Notes under the pieces: generated by a model
What the model saw: only the letters and a program-made list of their open reading frames with translations
Databases searched by the model: none
Told to the model about the DNA's origin: nothing
Shown here: piece after piece, positions 50,205 to 59,233 of the stretch
Layout of the letters: the number at the start of each line of letters is the position of its first letter
Numbering within the stretch: the first letter of the stretch is position 1
Program-made: the position numbers and the translations under genes
Source of the DNA: Xanthobacteraceae bacterium
GTDB lineage: Bacteria > Pseudomonadota > Alphaproteobacteria > Rhizobiales > Xanthobacteraceae
Reading direction: 5' to 3'
Length of the DNA: 64,000 nucleotides
Assembly: GCA_022844485.1 (NCBI GenBank)
Contig: JALHLQ010000015.1
Coordinates: 1 to 64,000, forward strand

Positions 50205-50978
50205 ATGCGGGACCAAGGGCTGGAAGAAGCGATTCGCGCTGTCGGCGGCGTCGGCGCCCTTGCCCGAACTTTGGGCATTTCACAACCGTCCGTTTCCAAT
50301 TGGCAAAAGGTGCCCGCGGATCGCGTGCTCGCGGTTGAGTCGGTGTCGGGGGTGTCGCGCTCGGTGCTGCGTCCCGATCTGTACGGCGACATGGTCGAAG
50401 ACGCGGCCGACGAACTCGATCAGGCGCGCGCGCAGGAATATCAGCTCTTGGCCACGCTGCTGCTCCGTGCGCCGAGCGACGAAGTGCTCGCGCAGCTTGC
50501 GACGATCAAGGGCGATGCAAGCCCGATCGGCATGGCGCATCTGGCGCTTGCCAGTGCCGCCGAGTCGAGCGACGCGGATTCGGTTTCGCGGGAATACTTC
50601 GATCTCTTTATCGGACTTGGGCGCGGCGAGCTTCTGCCCTACGCCTCCTATTATCTGTCTGGATTTCTGCACGAGCGGCCGCTCGCGCGCTTGCGCGATG
50701 ATCTCGCGCGACTTGGGATCGAGCGGCGCGACGGAGTGTACGAGCCGGAGGATCACGCCGGCACGCTGTTCGAGATCATGAGCCTCTTCGCCGGCGGCAC
50801 AATCGCAATCTCGCGCGAGGAGCAAACGAATTTTTTCAACCGCCATCTCAAGCCGTGGATAGGCCGCTTCCTCGCCGATCTCGCGGTGGCGCAGCGCGCG
50901 ACATTCTACAAGGCGGTGGCTGCGCTCGGGACGGCCTTCGTCGAAATCGAGACCGAGGCATTCGGGCTGCCTGATTGA
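50205..50978 (+). CDS. YdaS/Cro-like HTH fused to TorD-family molybdoenzyme chaperone
   Basis: N-terminus LEEAIRAVGGVGALARTLGISQPSVSNWQKVPADRVLAVESVSGVSRSVLRPDLYG, then TorD helical domain SREYFDLFIGLGRGELLPYASYYLSGFLHERPLARLRDDLARLGIER. Confidence 0.9.
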   Translation: MRDQGLEEAIRAVGGVGALARTLGISQPSVSNWQKVPADRVLAVESVSGVSRSVLRPDLYGDMVEDAADELDQARAQEYQLLATLLLRAPSDEVLAQLATIKGDASPIGMAHLALASAAESSDADSVSREYFDLFIGLGRGELLPYASYYLSGFLHERPLARLRDDLARLGIERRDGVYEPEDHAGTLFEIMSLFAGGTIAISREEQTNFFNRHLKPWIGRFLADLAVAQRATFYKAVAALGTAFVEIETEAFGLPD

Positions 50979-51021
50979 GCCCGCGTCAAGGCATTGGACT
51001 GTTCTGCTGGGAGACTAGACG

Positions 51022-51225
51022 ATGAAAAAGGAAACGCAGACCCAAGGTGTGGATCGCCGCGGATTCCTGCGCTCGCTCGGTGCGGGCGCCGGGGCTGCTG
51101 CCGTTGCCGCCGCGCCTGTTGCGCTGACGGAGGCGCAAGCCGCCGAATCAGACGCCGACAAGAAGAAGGCGCGCTATCGCGAAACCGATCACGTCAAGAC
51201 CTACTACCGGACCAACCGCTACTAA
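51022..51225 (+). CDS. Small Tat-signal protein of formate dehydrogenase loci
   Basis: DRRGFLRSLGAGAGAAAVAAAP twin-arginine leader; 67 aa; immediately upstream of fdhA. Confidence 0.85.
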   Translation: MKKETQTQGVDRRGFLRSLGAGAGAAAVAAAPVALTEAQAAESDADKKKARYRETDHVKTYYRTNRY

Positions 51226-51237
51226 GGGAGGCACGCC

Positions 51238-54210
51238 GTGCTCATCAGGCGCAAAGACGCAACCCCGCAGCGCTCGAAGCTCACCGCGGCCTTCACGGCC
51301 ATGTCCGGTGGCGCGCTCGATCGCCGCACGTTCCTGAAACGCTCCGGCCTTGCCGCGGGCGGGCTCGCCGCACTCGGCACGCTCACGCCCGCCTCGGTGA
51401 AGCGCGCGGAGGCCGGTCCCATGAAACCCGGCGTGCCGATTGTTCTAAAGAAGAACGTCTGCACGCATTGCTCGGTCGGCTGCACCGTCATCGCCGAAGT
51501 ACAGAACGGTGTGTGGGTCGGCCAGGAGCCAGCCTGGGACAGCCCGATCAACCGCGGCACGCATTGCGCCAAAGGCGCATCGGTTCGTGAACTCGTTCAC
51601 GGAGACCGCCGGCTGAAATACCCGATGAAGCTCGCCAACGGCCAGTGGCAGCGACTCTCCTGGGAACAGGCGATCAACGAGATCGGCGACAAGATGCTGT
51701 CGATCCGGGAAAAGAACGGCGCCGACTCGGTCTATTTCCTCGGTTCGGCGAAGTTCTCGAACGAAGGCGCTTATCTTCTGCGCAAGTTCGCGGCTTTCTG
51801 GGGCACGAACAACGTCGACCATCAGGCCCGCATCTGCCACTCGACGACGGTCGCCGGCGTCGCGAACACCTGGGGCTATGGCGCGCAAACCAACAGCTAT
51901 AACGACATCCGCAACTCCAAGACGATCATCTTCATGGGCTCAAACGCTGCCGAGGCGCATCCGGTCTCGCTGCAACACGTGCTGTCCGGCAAGGAGATGA
52001 ACCGCGCCAACATGATCGTCATGGATCCCCGGTTCACGCGAACCGCGGCTCACGCCAACGAATATGTGCGCTTCCGTTCCGGCACCGACATCCCGGTGAT
52101 CTGGGGCATGATGTGGCACATCTTCAAGAACGGATGGGAGGACAAGCAATTCCTCGCCCAGCGCGTTTGGGGCATGGACCAGGTCCGCCGGGAAGTTGAG
52201 AAGTGGGATCCGAAGACCGTCGAGGACGTCACCGGCATTCCAGGAGCGCAACTCGAGCGTGTCGCGAAACTGTTCGCGACCGAGCGGCCCGCCACCTTCA
52301 TCTGGTGCATGGGCGCAACGCAACACACGGTCGGCACCGCCAATGTGCGCGCGTTCTGCAACCTGATCCTCGCAACCGGCAATGTCGGCGCCAACGGCAC
52401 CGGCGCCAACATCTTCCGCGGCCACTGCAACGTGCAGGGGGCGACCGATCTCGGCCTCGATGTCACGACGCTGCCGCTCTATTACGGGCTGGTCGAAGGG
52501 GCATGGCGGCATTGGGCGCGCGTGTGGGAGGTGGAATACGACTGGTTCCAGTCGCGCTTCGACCAGGTGCCCGAAAAGGGCGGGCGCAAGGGTCGCACGC
52601 GCAAGGAGAACATGGAGTTTCCCGGACTCACCTCGACGCGCTGGTTCGACGCGACGAACATGCCGGCCGAGCAGGTCGATCAAAAAGACAACCTCAAGGC
52701 AATGGTCGTCTTCGGACACGGTGGGAATACGATCCCGCGCATGCCGGAAGCCGCCAAGGGCCTGGCCAATCTTGACCTTCTGGTGGTCGCCGATCCGCAT
52801 CCCACAACGTTTGCGGTGCTCGGCGAGCGCAAGGAGAACACCTATCTCTTGCCGATCTGCACGCAGTTCGAGTGCGACGGGTCACGCACCGCGTCCAATC
52901 GCTCGCTGCAATGGGGCGAACAGGTCGTCAAGCCGATCTTCGAGTCGAAGAACGACTATGAGGCGATGTATCTGCTCGCGCGCAAGCTCGGTTTCGCCGA
53001 CCGGATGTTCAAGAACATCAAGCTCGACGGCGCGGCGCCGCTGGCCGAGGACATCCTGCGGGAGATCAACCGCGGCGGATTCTCGACCGGCTATTCCGGC
53101 CAGTCGCCGGAGCGGCTGAAGGCGCATATGAAGAACCAGGACAAGTTCGACCTGGTCTCGCTGCGCGCGGCGAAAGACACGCCGGAGGTCGGCGGCGACT
53201 ATTACGGCCTGCCCTGGCCGTGCTGGGGTACGCCTGCGGTCAAACATCCGGGCACGCACACGCTCTACAACACCAACCTTCATGTGAAGGATGGCGGCGG
53301 CACATTCCGTGCGCGCTTCGGCGTGGAGCGCGAGGTCACGCGTCCCGACGGGACCAAGGCGATGGAAACCTTGCTGGCCGAAGGCTCCTACAGCCAAGGC
53401 TCGGAGATCCGCGACGGCTATCCGGAATTCACCTACGGCCTGCTCAAGAAGCTCGGCTGGGACAAGGAGCTCACGGAGGCTGAGAGGACCACGATCGAGC
53501 GGATCGGCGGCAACAATCCGGACAATGTCGGCTGGGCCATCGACCTCTCCGGCGGCATCATCCGCGTGACGATGGAACACGGCGTCATGGCCTACGGCAA
53601 TGCCAAGGCGCGCGCCGTGGCCTGGAACCTGCCGGACCCGATCCCGGTGCATCGCGAGCCGCTCTACACGCCGCGCGTCGATCTCGTGGCGAAGTATCCG
53701 GCCCGCGCCGACGAGCGCACGTTGCGCATGCCGAATCTGCACACCACGGTCCAGAAGACGGCGGTGGAAAAGGGCATCGCGAGGCAATTCCCGATCATCC
53801 TCACCTCGGGCCGTCTCGTCGAATACGAAGGCGGCGGCGAGGAGACCCGCTCCAACAAGTGGCTCGCCGAACTGCAGCAAGACATGTTCGTCGAGATCAA
53901 TCCGGCGGATGCCTCCTCGCGCAACATCAGGGACGGACAATGGGTGCTCGTGTCCGGACCGGAAATGGAAGCGGGCAAGGCCACGCGCGTAAAGGCGCTC
54001 GTGACCGAACGCGTCGGGCGTGGCGTCGCCTTCATGCCGTTCCACTTCGCCGGCTGGTTCCAACAGGTCGATCAGCGTTCGAAGTATCCGTCGGGGACGG
54101 ACCCGATCGTGCTTGGCGAGTCCGTCAACACGGTCACCACCTACGGTTTCGATCCGGTAACCGCAATGCACGAAGGCAAGGTCACGCTTTGCCAAATTCG
54201 GGCGGCGTGA
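51238..54210 (+). CDS. fdhA: Formate dehydrogenase alpha subunit (Mo-bisMGD, Cys-type, Tat-exported)
   Basis: GTG start; DRRTFLKRSG Tat motif; CTHCSVGCTV 4Fe-4S; HQARICHSTTVAGVANTWGYGAQTNS with Cys at the Sec position. Confidence 0.95.
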   Translation: MLIRRKDATPQRSKLTAAFTAMSGGALDRRTFLKRSGLAAGGLAALGTLTPASVKRAEAGPMKPGVPIVLKKNVCTHCSVGCTVIAEVQNGVWVGQEPAWDSPINRGTHCAKGASVRELVHGDRRLKYPMKLANGQWQRLSWEQAINEIGDKMLSIREKNGADSVYFLGSAKFSNEGAYLLRKFAAFWGTNNVDHQARICHSTTVAGVANTWGYGAQTNSYNDIRNSKTIIFMGSNAAEAHPVSLQHVLSGKEMNRANMIVMDPRFTRTAAHANEYVRFRSGTDIPVIWGMMWHIFKNGWEDKQFLAQRVWGMDQVRREVEKWDPKTVEDVTGIPGAQLERVAKLFATERPATFIWCMGATQHTVGTANVRAFCNLILATGNVGANGTGANIFRGHCNVQGATDLGLDVTTLPLYYGLVEGAWRHWARVWEVEYDWFQSRFDQVPEKGGRKGRTRKENMEFPGLTSTRWFDATNMPAEQVDQKDNLKAMVVFGHGGNTIPRMPEAAKGLANLDLLVVADPHPTTFAVLGERKENTYLLPICTQFECDGSRTASNRSLQWGEQVVKPIFESKNDYEAMYLLARKLGFADRMFKNIKLDGAAPLAEDILREINRGGFSTGYSGQSPERLKAHMKNQDKFDLVSLRAAKDTPEVGGDYYGLPWPCWGTPAVKHPGTHTLYNTNLHVKDGGGTFRARFGVEREVTRPDGTKAMETLLAEGSYSQGSEIRDGYPEFTYGLLKKLGWDKELTEAERTTIERIGGNNPDNVGWAIDLSGGIIRVTMEHGVMAYGNAKARAVAWNLPDPIPVHREPLYTPRVDLVAKYPARADERTLRMPNLHTTVQKTAVEKGIARQFPIILTSGRLVEYEGGGEETRSNKWLAELQQDMFVEINPADASSRNIRDGQWVLVSGPEMEAGKATRVKALVTERVGRGVAFMPFHFAGWFQQVDQRSKYPSGTDPIVLGESVNTVTTYGFDPVTAMHEGKVTLCQIRAA

Positions 54211-54223
54211 GGGAGACTGAACA

Positions 54224-54820
54224 ATGGCTCGAATGAAATTCCTCTGCGACGCCGACCGTTGCATCGAGTGCAACGCTTGCGTCACCGCCTGCAAGAACGA
54301 GCACGAAGTGCCGTGGGGCATCAACCGCCGGCGCGTCGTCACGATCAACGACGGCAAGCCGGGCGAGCGGTCGATCTCGATGGCCTGCATGCACTGCACG
54401 GATGCCCCTTGTGCGTCCGTGTGCCCGACAAACTGCTTCTACACGACGGCCGACGGCGTCGTGCTGCATTCGAAGGAACTGTGCATCGGGTGCGGCTATT
54501 GCTTCTATGCCTGCCCGTTCGGCGCGCCGCAGTATCCGCGCGTCGGCAATTTCGGCTCGCGCGGCAAGATGGATAAGTGCACCTTCTGCGCCGGCGGACC
54601 GGAGGCGGATTCGACGCCCGCGGAATATGCCAGCTACGGTTCGAACCGGCTCGCCGAAGGCAAGCTCCCCCTCTGCGCCGAGATGTGCTCGACCAAATCG
54701 CTCCTGGCGGGCGACGGCGAAATCATCGCGCAGATCTACAAGGAGCGCGTCACGCGGCGCGGCTACGGCTCCGGCGCATGGGGCTGGAAGACGGCGTACA
54801 AGGAGACGGTCGCGATCTGA
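54224..54820 (+). CDS. fdhB: Formate dehydrogenase iron-sulfur (beta) subunit
   Basis: CDADRCIECNACVTACKNEHEVPWG and additional 4Fe-4S motifs. Confidence 0.95.
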   Translation: MARMKFLCDADRCIECNACVTACKNEHEVPWGINRRRVVTINDGKPGERSISMACMHCTDAPCASVCPTNCFYTTADGVVLHSKELCIGCGYCFYACPFGAPQYPRVGNFGSRGKMDKCTFCAGGPEADSTPAEYASYGSNRLAEGKLPLCAEMCSTKSLLAGDGEIIAQIYKERVTRRGYGSGAWGWKTAYKETVAI

Positions 54821-54932
54821 GCCCATCCGTTTTCCTGGCCCTTGCGCGACGTGAGGGCCAGGATCGACAAGACCCGCCGCGCGGCCGCTGGACGCCGATT
54901 GCGGACAACGAACGAGGAAAAGGAGGGGTTCA

Positions 54933-55964
54933 ATGATCCGATTTTCAACGTTGCGGGTGCTGATCGCCGCTTTTGCGATCGCGTTTGTCCCCGCCGTCTC
55001 GGCGCCGGCGGGCGCGCAGCAGCCGACATCGGTCAATCCAACCGCCAGCTCGGTGCAGGAGCAGCAGCTCCTGAACACGCTGCGTTCCGGCGACGTCATC
55101 GCCGGACGCGGCACCATTCCCGACCCGCGCGCCCATACGCTGATTCAGCCGGGCGGCCGCGAGTGGACCTACACGCATCAGGTGACGATGCATTGGATCG
55201 GCGCGATCGCGATCCTCGGCATGATCGCGGTGCTTGTCGCCTGGCGGTTAGCGAAAGGCGCGGTGAAGCTCGATCACGGGTATTCGGGCGTGAAGATCAC
55301 ACGCTTTACCGGCTTTGAGCGCTTCATCCACTGGTTCACCGCCGTGTCATTCATCGTACTTGCGCTGTCCGGGCTGAACATCACGTTCGGCAAGACGTTG
55401 CTTCTGCCGCTGGTCGGGCCGGAAGCCTTTGCGTGGCTGTCACAATGGGGCAAATACGCGCACAACTACCTCTCCTTCCCCTTCATGCTCGGCCTGCTCG
55501 TGTTGATCGGCATGTGGGCGCTCCACAATCTCCCGAACAAGGCAGACTTGCAGTGGATCAAGGAGGGCGGCGGCCTGATCCCCGGCAAGCATCCGGCGGC
55601 CGGCAAATTCAATGCCGGCCAGAAGATCATCTATTGGACGGTGGTACTGAGCGGCATCGCGCTGTCGATCACCGGCGTGTTCCTCCTGTTCCCGTTCAAC
55701 TTCGCAGCGACGGTGTCGGGAATGCAGCTCGTACAAATCATCCACGGGATCGTCGGCATGATCCTGGTCGGCGTGATGGTCGCGCATATCTACATCGGCA
55801 CGCCGGTGGGAATGGAGGGCGCGTTCCCCGCCATGGGCAGCGGCGAGGTGGACCTCAACTGGGCCAAGCAACATCACTCGCTCTGGGTCGAGGAGGAGAT
55901 GAGGGGTCGTGGGAAGCCGACCGCGCGTCCGCAAATGCCTCCCAGTGCGATCCCGGCGGAGTAA
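54933..55964 (+). CDS. fdhC: Formate dehydrogenase cytochrome b (gamma) subunit
   Basis: GFERFIHWFTAVSFIVLALSGLNITFGKTLLLPLVG; multi-TM cytochrome b556. Confidence 0.93.
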   Translation: MIRFSTLRVLIAAFAIAFVPAVSAPAGAQQPTSVNPTASSVQEQQLLNTLRSGDVIAGRGTIPDPRAHTLIQPGGREWTYTHQVTMHWIGAIAILGMIAVLVAWRLAKGAVKLDHGYSGVKITRFTGFERFIHWFTAVSFIVLALSGLNITFGKTLLLPLVGPEAFAWLSQWGKYAHNYLSFPFMLGLLVLIGMWALHNLPNKADLQWIKEGGGLIPGKHPAAGKFNAGQKIIYWTVVLSGIALSITGVFLLFPFNFAATVSGMQLVQIIHGIVGMILVGVMVAHIYIGTPVGMEGAFPAMGSGEVDLNWAKQHHSLWVEEEMRGRGKPTARPQMPPSAIPAE

Positions 55965-55995
55965 ATACGCCGCTTTCGGGCGCAAGTCAGCCCAA

Positions 55996-56025
55996 GCCGC
56001 CCGGCATTGCGGGCGGCTTTTTTTT
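55996..56025 (+). terminator. Rho-independent terminator of the fdh operon
   Basis: GCCGCCCG-GCATTG-CGGGCGGC followed by TTTTTTTT. Confidence 0.92.
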
Positions 56026-56132
56026 GAAGCAGGGCTGCGGGTCGCCGCCCCTTGAAAAGGGCAGGCCGGTTTGCGAAGCAATCCGGCAGGGATTGGCTTC
56101 TGATCGAATGGTGCAATGCTCAGGACAGCATT

Positions 56133-56693
56133 ATGCGCGTAATCGGATTGGCCGGCTGGAGCGGGGCGGGGAAGACCACGCTGCTCGCCAAGCTGATCCC
56201 TTTCCTCGCGGCGCGCGGGCTCACGGTCTCGACGCTCAAGCATGCGCATCACGCCTTCGACATCGATCAGCCGGGAAAGGATTCGTTCGAGCATCGCGCT
56301 TCGGGCGCAAGGGAGGTCTTGATCTCCTCCGCTCGCCGCTACGCGCTCGTGCATGAGCTGACCGGCGGTGAGACGGAAGCGACGCTCGCCGACCTGTTGC
56401 GCAGGCTTTCTCCCGTCGATCTCGTCATCGTGGAAGGCTTCAAGGCCTATGCGCATCCGAAGATCGAACTTCACCGCGCGGCGAACCGAAAGCCGCTGCT
56501 CTTCGGCGAAGCGCCGAACATCCGCGCGATTGCCACGGACACGGCGCTCGAGGTGCCGGTGCCGGTGGTGGATCTCGACAATGTCGCGGCGATCGCCGAT
56601 CTCGTGCTTGCGCTGGCCGAGCCGATTGAAACCGTTCTCGCCGCGCTCGGGGCCGCGCCGGCTCCCGAGCGGATCAAGCTGCGGCGCTCCTGA
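56133..56693 (+). CDS. mobB: Molybdopterin-guanine dinucleotide biosynthesis protein B
   Basis: GLAGWSGAGKTTLLAKLIPFLAARGLTVSTLKHAHH. Confidence 0.93.
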   Translation: MRVIGLAGWSGAGKTTLLAKLIPFLAARGLTVSTLKHAHHAFDIDQPGKDSFEHRASGAREVLISSARRYALVHELTGGETEATLADLLRRLSPVDLVIVEGFKAYAHPKIELHRAANRKPLLFGEAPNIRAIATDTALEVPVPVVDLDNVAAIADLVLALAEPIETVLAALGAAPAPERIKLRRS

Positions 56694-56719
56694 TTATCCC
56701 GCGCCCTGCAAGAGTGAGT

Positions 56720-56762
56720 GCCCCGGCCGACGCGAAGGCGAAGTTCGCCTGACGGCCGGGGC
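56720..56762 (+). promoter_or_regulatory. Nested perfect hairpin in the moeA leader
   Basis: Outer stem GCCCCGGCCG/CGGCCGGGGC (56720-56729/56753-56762); inner stem AGGCGAA/TTCGCCT (56736-56742/56744-56750). Confidence 0.6.
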
Positions 56763-56826
56763 TTTCAGGGGAGGGATTCGAACCGCGCAATGCTGTAAGA
56801 CAGAGCCGAACCGGAGCCCCCTTTTC

Positions 56827-58080
56827 ATGGCCCAACTCTCCGACGATTGTTTCGCCTTTGGCGGCAAGCTGATGTCGGTCGACGAGTCGGTCGCGCTGAT
56901 TGCGGAGCGCGTGGCGCCGGTCGTCGAGACGGAAACACTCGGCCTGGACGAGGCCGACGGGCGCATCCTGGCGGGCGATGTGGTCGCGCCGATCAACCTG
57001 CCGTCGTTCGACAATTCCGCCGTCGACGGCTACGCGGTGCGCCATGCGGACTTGAACGCCGATGCGGAGACCGTGCTGCCGGTGCGGGGCCGCGTGGCCG
57101 CGGGCGCGGGTGCGAGCGACGCCTTCGAAGGGGGCACCGCGGTGCGCATCTTCACCGGCGCGCCGATGCCGGAGGGCACGGACACTGTCTTCATGCAGGA
57201 GGATGTGCAAACGGAGGACCGGCAGGTGCGCCTGCCAAGCGGGCTCAAACGCGGTGCAAACCGGCGGCTTACCGGCGAGGACGTGCAGAAAGGGGCGCGC
57301 GTGCTCCAGGGAGGCCGCAGGCTTGCGCCGCAGGATATCGGGCTGATCGCCGGGCTCGGCCTGACAACGGTCGCGGTGCGCAGGCGCGTGAAGGTCGCCG
57401 TGTTCTCGACGGGAAACGAGCTCGTCTCGCCCGGCGAGCCGTTGCGGCCGGCCGCGCTCTACGACTCGAACCGGTTCGTGCTTGCCGCGCTGTTGCGGCG
57501 GCTCGGCGCGGAGGTGACCGATCTCGGCATCCTGCACGACGACCCGGCGGTGGTCGCACGCGCGCTAGGCGACGCTGCATCCGGGCACGATCTCATCCTG
57601 ACCTCGGGCGGCGTTTCGACGGGTGAGGAAGACCACGTGAAAGCCGCGGTCGAGCACGCCGGCTCGCTCGTGTTCTGGCGGCTCGCGATCAAGCCCGGGC
57701 GCCCGGTGGCGATGGGCCTTGTCGACGGCACGCCCCTGGTCGGGTTGCCGGGAAACCCGGTCGCGGTGTTCGTCACCTTCGCGAACGTCGTGCGCCCGCT
57801 CGTCCAGCGGCTCGGCGGCGGCGACATCGAGCGCATCATGGCCATGCCGGTGCGCGCCGGCTTCCGCTACAAGAAAAAGGAAGGCCGCCGCGAATATGTG
57901 CGCGTGAGCCTGGTCGCCTCGGCGGACGGCGGGATCGAAGCGAGGAAGCATCCGCGCGAAGGCGCAGGCATCATCACGTCGCTGACGGAAACGGACGGGC
58001 TGGGTGAACTTGCCGAACCCCTCACGCGGGTCGAGCCTGGCGATACGATCGGCTTCTATCCGTATGCGGTGTTGCGGTGA
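56827..58080 (+). CDS. moeA: Molybdopterin molybdotransferase
   Basis: LPSFDNSAVDGYAVRH; FSTGNELVSPGEPL; DSNRFVLAALL; LPGNPVAVFVTF. Confidence 0.95.
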   Translation: MAQLSDDCFAFGGKLMSVDESVALIAERVAPVVETETLGLDEADGRILAGDVVAPINLPSFDNSAVDGYAVRHADLNADAETVLPVRGRVAAGAGASDAFEGGTAVRIFTGAPMPEGTDTVFMQEDVQTEDRQVRLPSGLKRGANRRLTGEDVQKGARVLQGGRRLAPQDIGLIAGLGLTTVAVRRRVKVAVFSTGNELVSPGEPLRPAALYDSNRFVLAALLRRLGAEVTDLGILHDDPAVVARALGDAASGHDLILTSGGVSTGEEDHVKAAVEHAGSLVFWRLAIKPGRPVAMGLVDGTPLVGLPGNPVAVFVTFANVVRPLVQRLGGGDIERIMAMPVRAGFRYKKKEGRREYVRVSLVASADGGIEARKHPREGAGIITSLTETDGLGELAEPLTRVEPGDTIGFYPYAVLR

Positions 58081-58118
58081 GGTTCTAAACGCTCTCCGCA
58101 AGGGAGACGGAAGCCGGG

Positions 58119-58298
58119 TCAGCTCCTGTTGCCTCGATACCAATCCTTGCCAACGAGGTTGTCGCCGGGATCGGCGATGCGGGCGCCGCCGGTGGTGAAG
58201 GCTTCGGCGGCGCGCTTCTGCCAGACGCTGTCGAGCGTCACGGCGACGCCGAGGGCCAGGATCAGAATTGCGGCCACGGATGCCATGAATGCGCGCAT
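58119..58298 (-). CDS. Small membrane-anchored hypothetical protein
   Basis: MRAFMASVAAILILALGVAVTLDSVWQKRAAEAFTTGGARI; about 59 aa with an N-terminal TM. Confidence 0.6.
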   Translation of the reverse strand: MRAFMASVAAILILALGVAVTLDSVWQKRAAEAFTTGGARIADPGDNLVGKDWYRGNRS

Positions 58299-58412
58299 GA
58301 AATGTCCCTCCAAATTTGCCTTCTTTGTCCCAAGACGAGCCTGACCGAGGCGGAAGGAAAGTTCAAGCCCTCACGGTGACGCGGCATGCGCCGCAAAATC
58401 GGCCTGGGCGCC

Positions 58413-58577
58413 CTAGTGGTCCGATTCTAACATTCGCATCCCGTTGCGGCAGGCCATTTTGCGAATGTTAGAATCGAAGGACCACTAGCAAATTCAAATT
58501 GCTAGTGGAGTTTTGGATTTGACATTCGCTTGTGAACCCGCCGCTAGATGGGGCGAATGTCAAATCCACTCCACTAG
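58413..58577. repeat. Composite palindromic repeat: two CTAG-bounded inverted repeats in tandem
   Basis: IR1 CTAGTGGTCCGATTCTAACATTCGCA (58413-58438) / TGCGAATGTTAGAATCGAAGGACCACTAG (58460-58488). IR2 CTAGTGGAGTTTTGGATTTGACATTCGC (58502-58529) / GCGAATGTCAAATCCACTCCACTAG (58553-58577). Confidence 0.93.
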
Positions 58578-59209
58578 ATGTCAGGGTGCTGCCGCAAGAG
58601 CCGTTCCGCTTCGGCGATGTCCTCAGGCGTATTGGCGTTGAAGAAGGGATCGATTGGGGCAGCCGGCCAGGAGGCCGTGGCCACGCCGTGGCGTGCGGTC
58701 CATCGGTCGATCTTGCGCATGTCCTCGACCACCAGCGCGTGGCGCAAGTCGGCGCGCAGCTTGACCGGCCACACCCCGATCACCGGATGCGTCTGCCCGC
58801 CAGATTCGGCACAGGCCAGCGGCGTTTCGGCCTCTTCTCGCGATGCATGAAGGCGCGCGACAAGATCGTGCGGCAGAAAAGGCGAGTCCGCTGCGACGCT
58901 AACCACCCATTCGAGCGCCGGCGCGTTGGCCGCGGTCCAGTCGAGCGCGGCCAGAATGCCGGCGAGCGGGCCGGCGAAGCCCGGCACGTCGTCAGCCACC
59001 ACGGCCAGCTTCGCAAAGGCGAAGCGCGCGGGGTCGCCATTGGCGTTGAGGATCAGCGCAGCGCATTGCGGGCGCATGCGCGCGATCACGCGATCGAGGA
59101 TCGTGCGCCCGCCGACCGTCTGCATCGGCTTGTCGCCGCCGCCCATCCGGCGCGCCAGCCCGCCGGCGAGGAGAACGCCGAGCGTGGGGGGAATGGCGCG
59201 ATCCGTCAT
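58574..59209 (-). CDS. mobA: Molybdenum cofactor guanylyltransferase
   Basis: [32 protein letters not shown]. Confidence 0.93.
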   Translation of the reverse strand: MTDRAIPPTLGVLLAGGLARRMGGGDKPMQTVGGRTILDRVIARMRPQCAALILNANGDPARFAFAKLAVVADDVPGFAGPLAGILAALDWTAANAPALEWVVSVAADSPFLPHDLVARLHASREEAETPLACAESGGQTHPVIGVWPVKLRADLRHALVVEDMRKIDRWTARHGVATASWPAAPIDPFFNANTPEDIAEAERLLRQHPDI

Positions 59210-59233
59210 CTCGGAACGGCGTCCCGCGTCAGC

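Noticed and set aside
51238-54210. Selenocysteine-type formate dehydrogenase
   Set aside because: The active-site position is Cys (QARICHSTT) and the frame has no internal TGA
52882-54399. 505-aa minus-strand ORF inside fdhA
   Set aside because: Shadow ORF; fdhA and fdhB frames are fully supported
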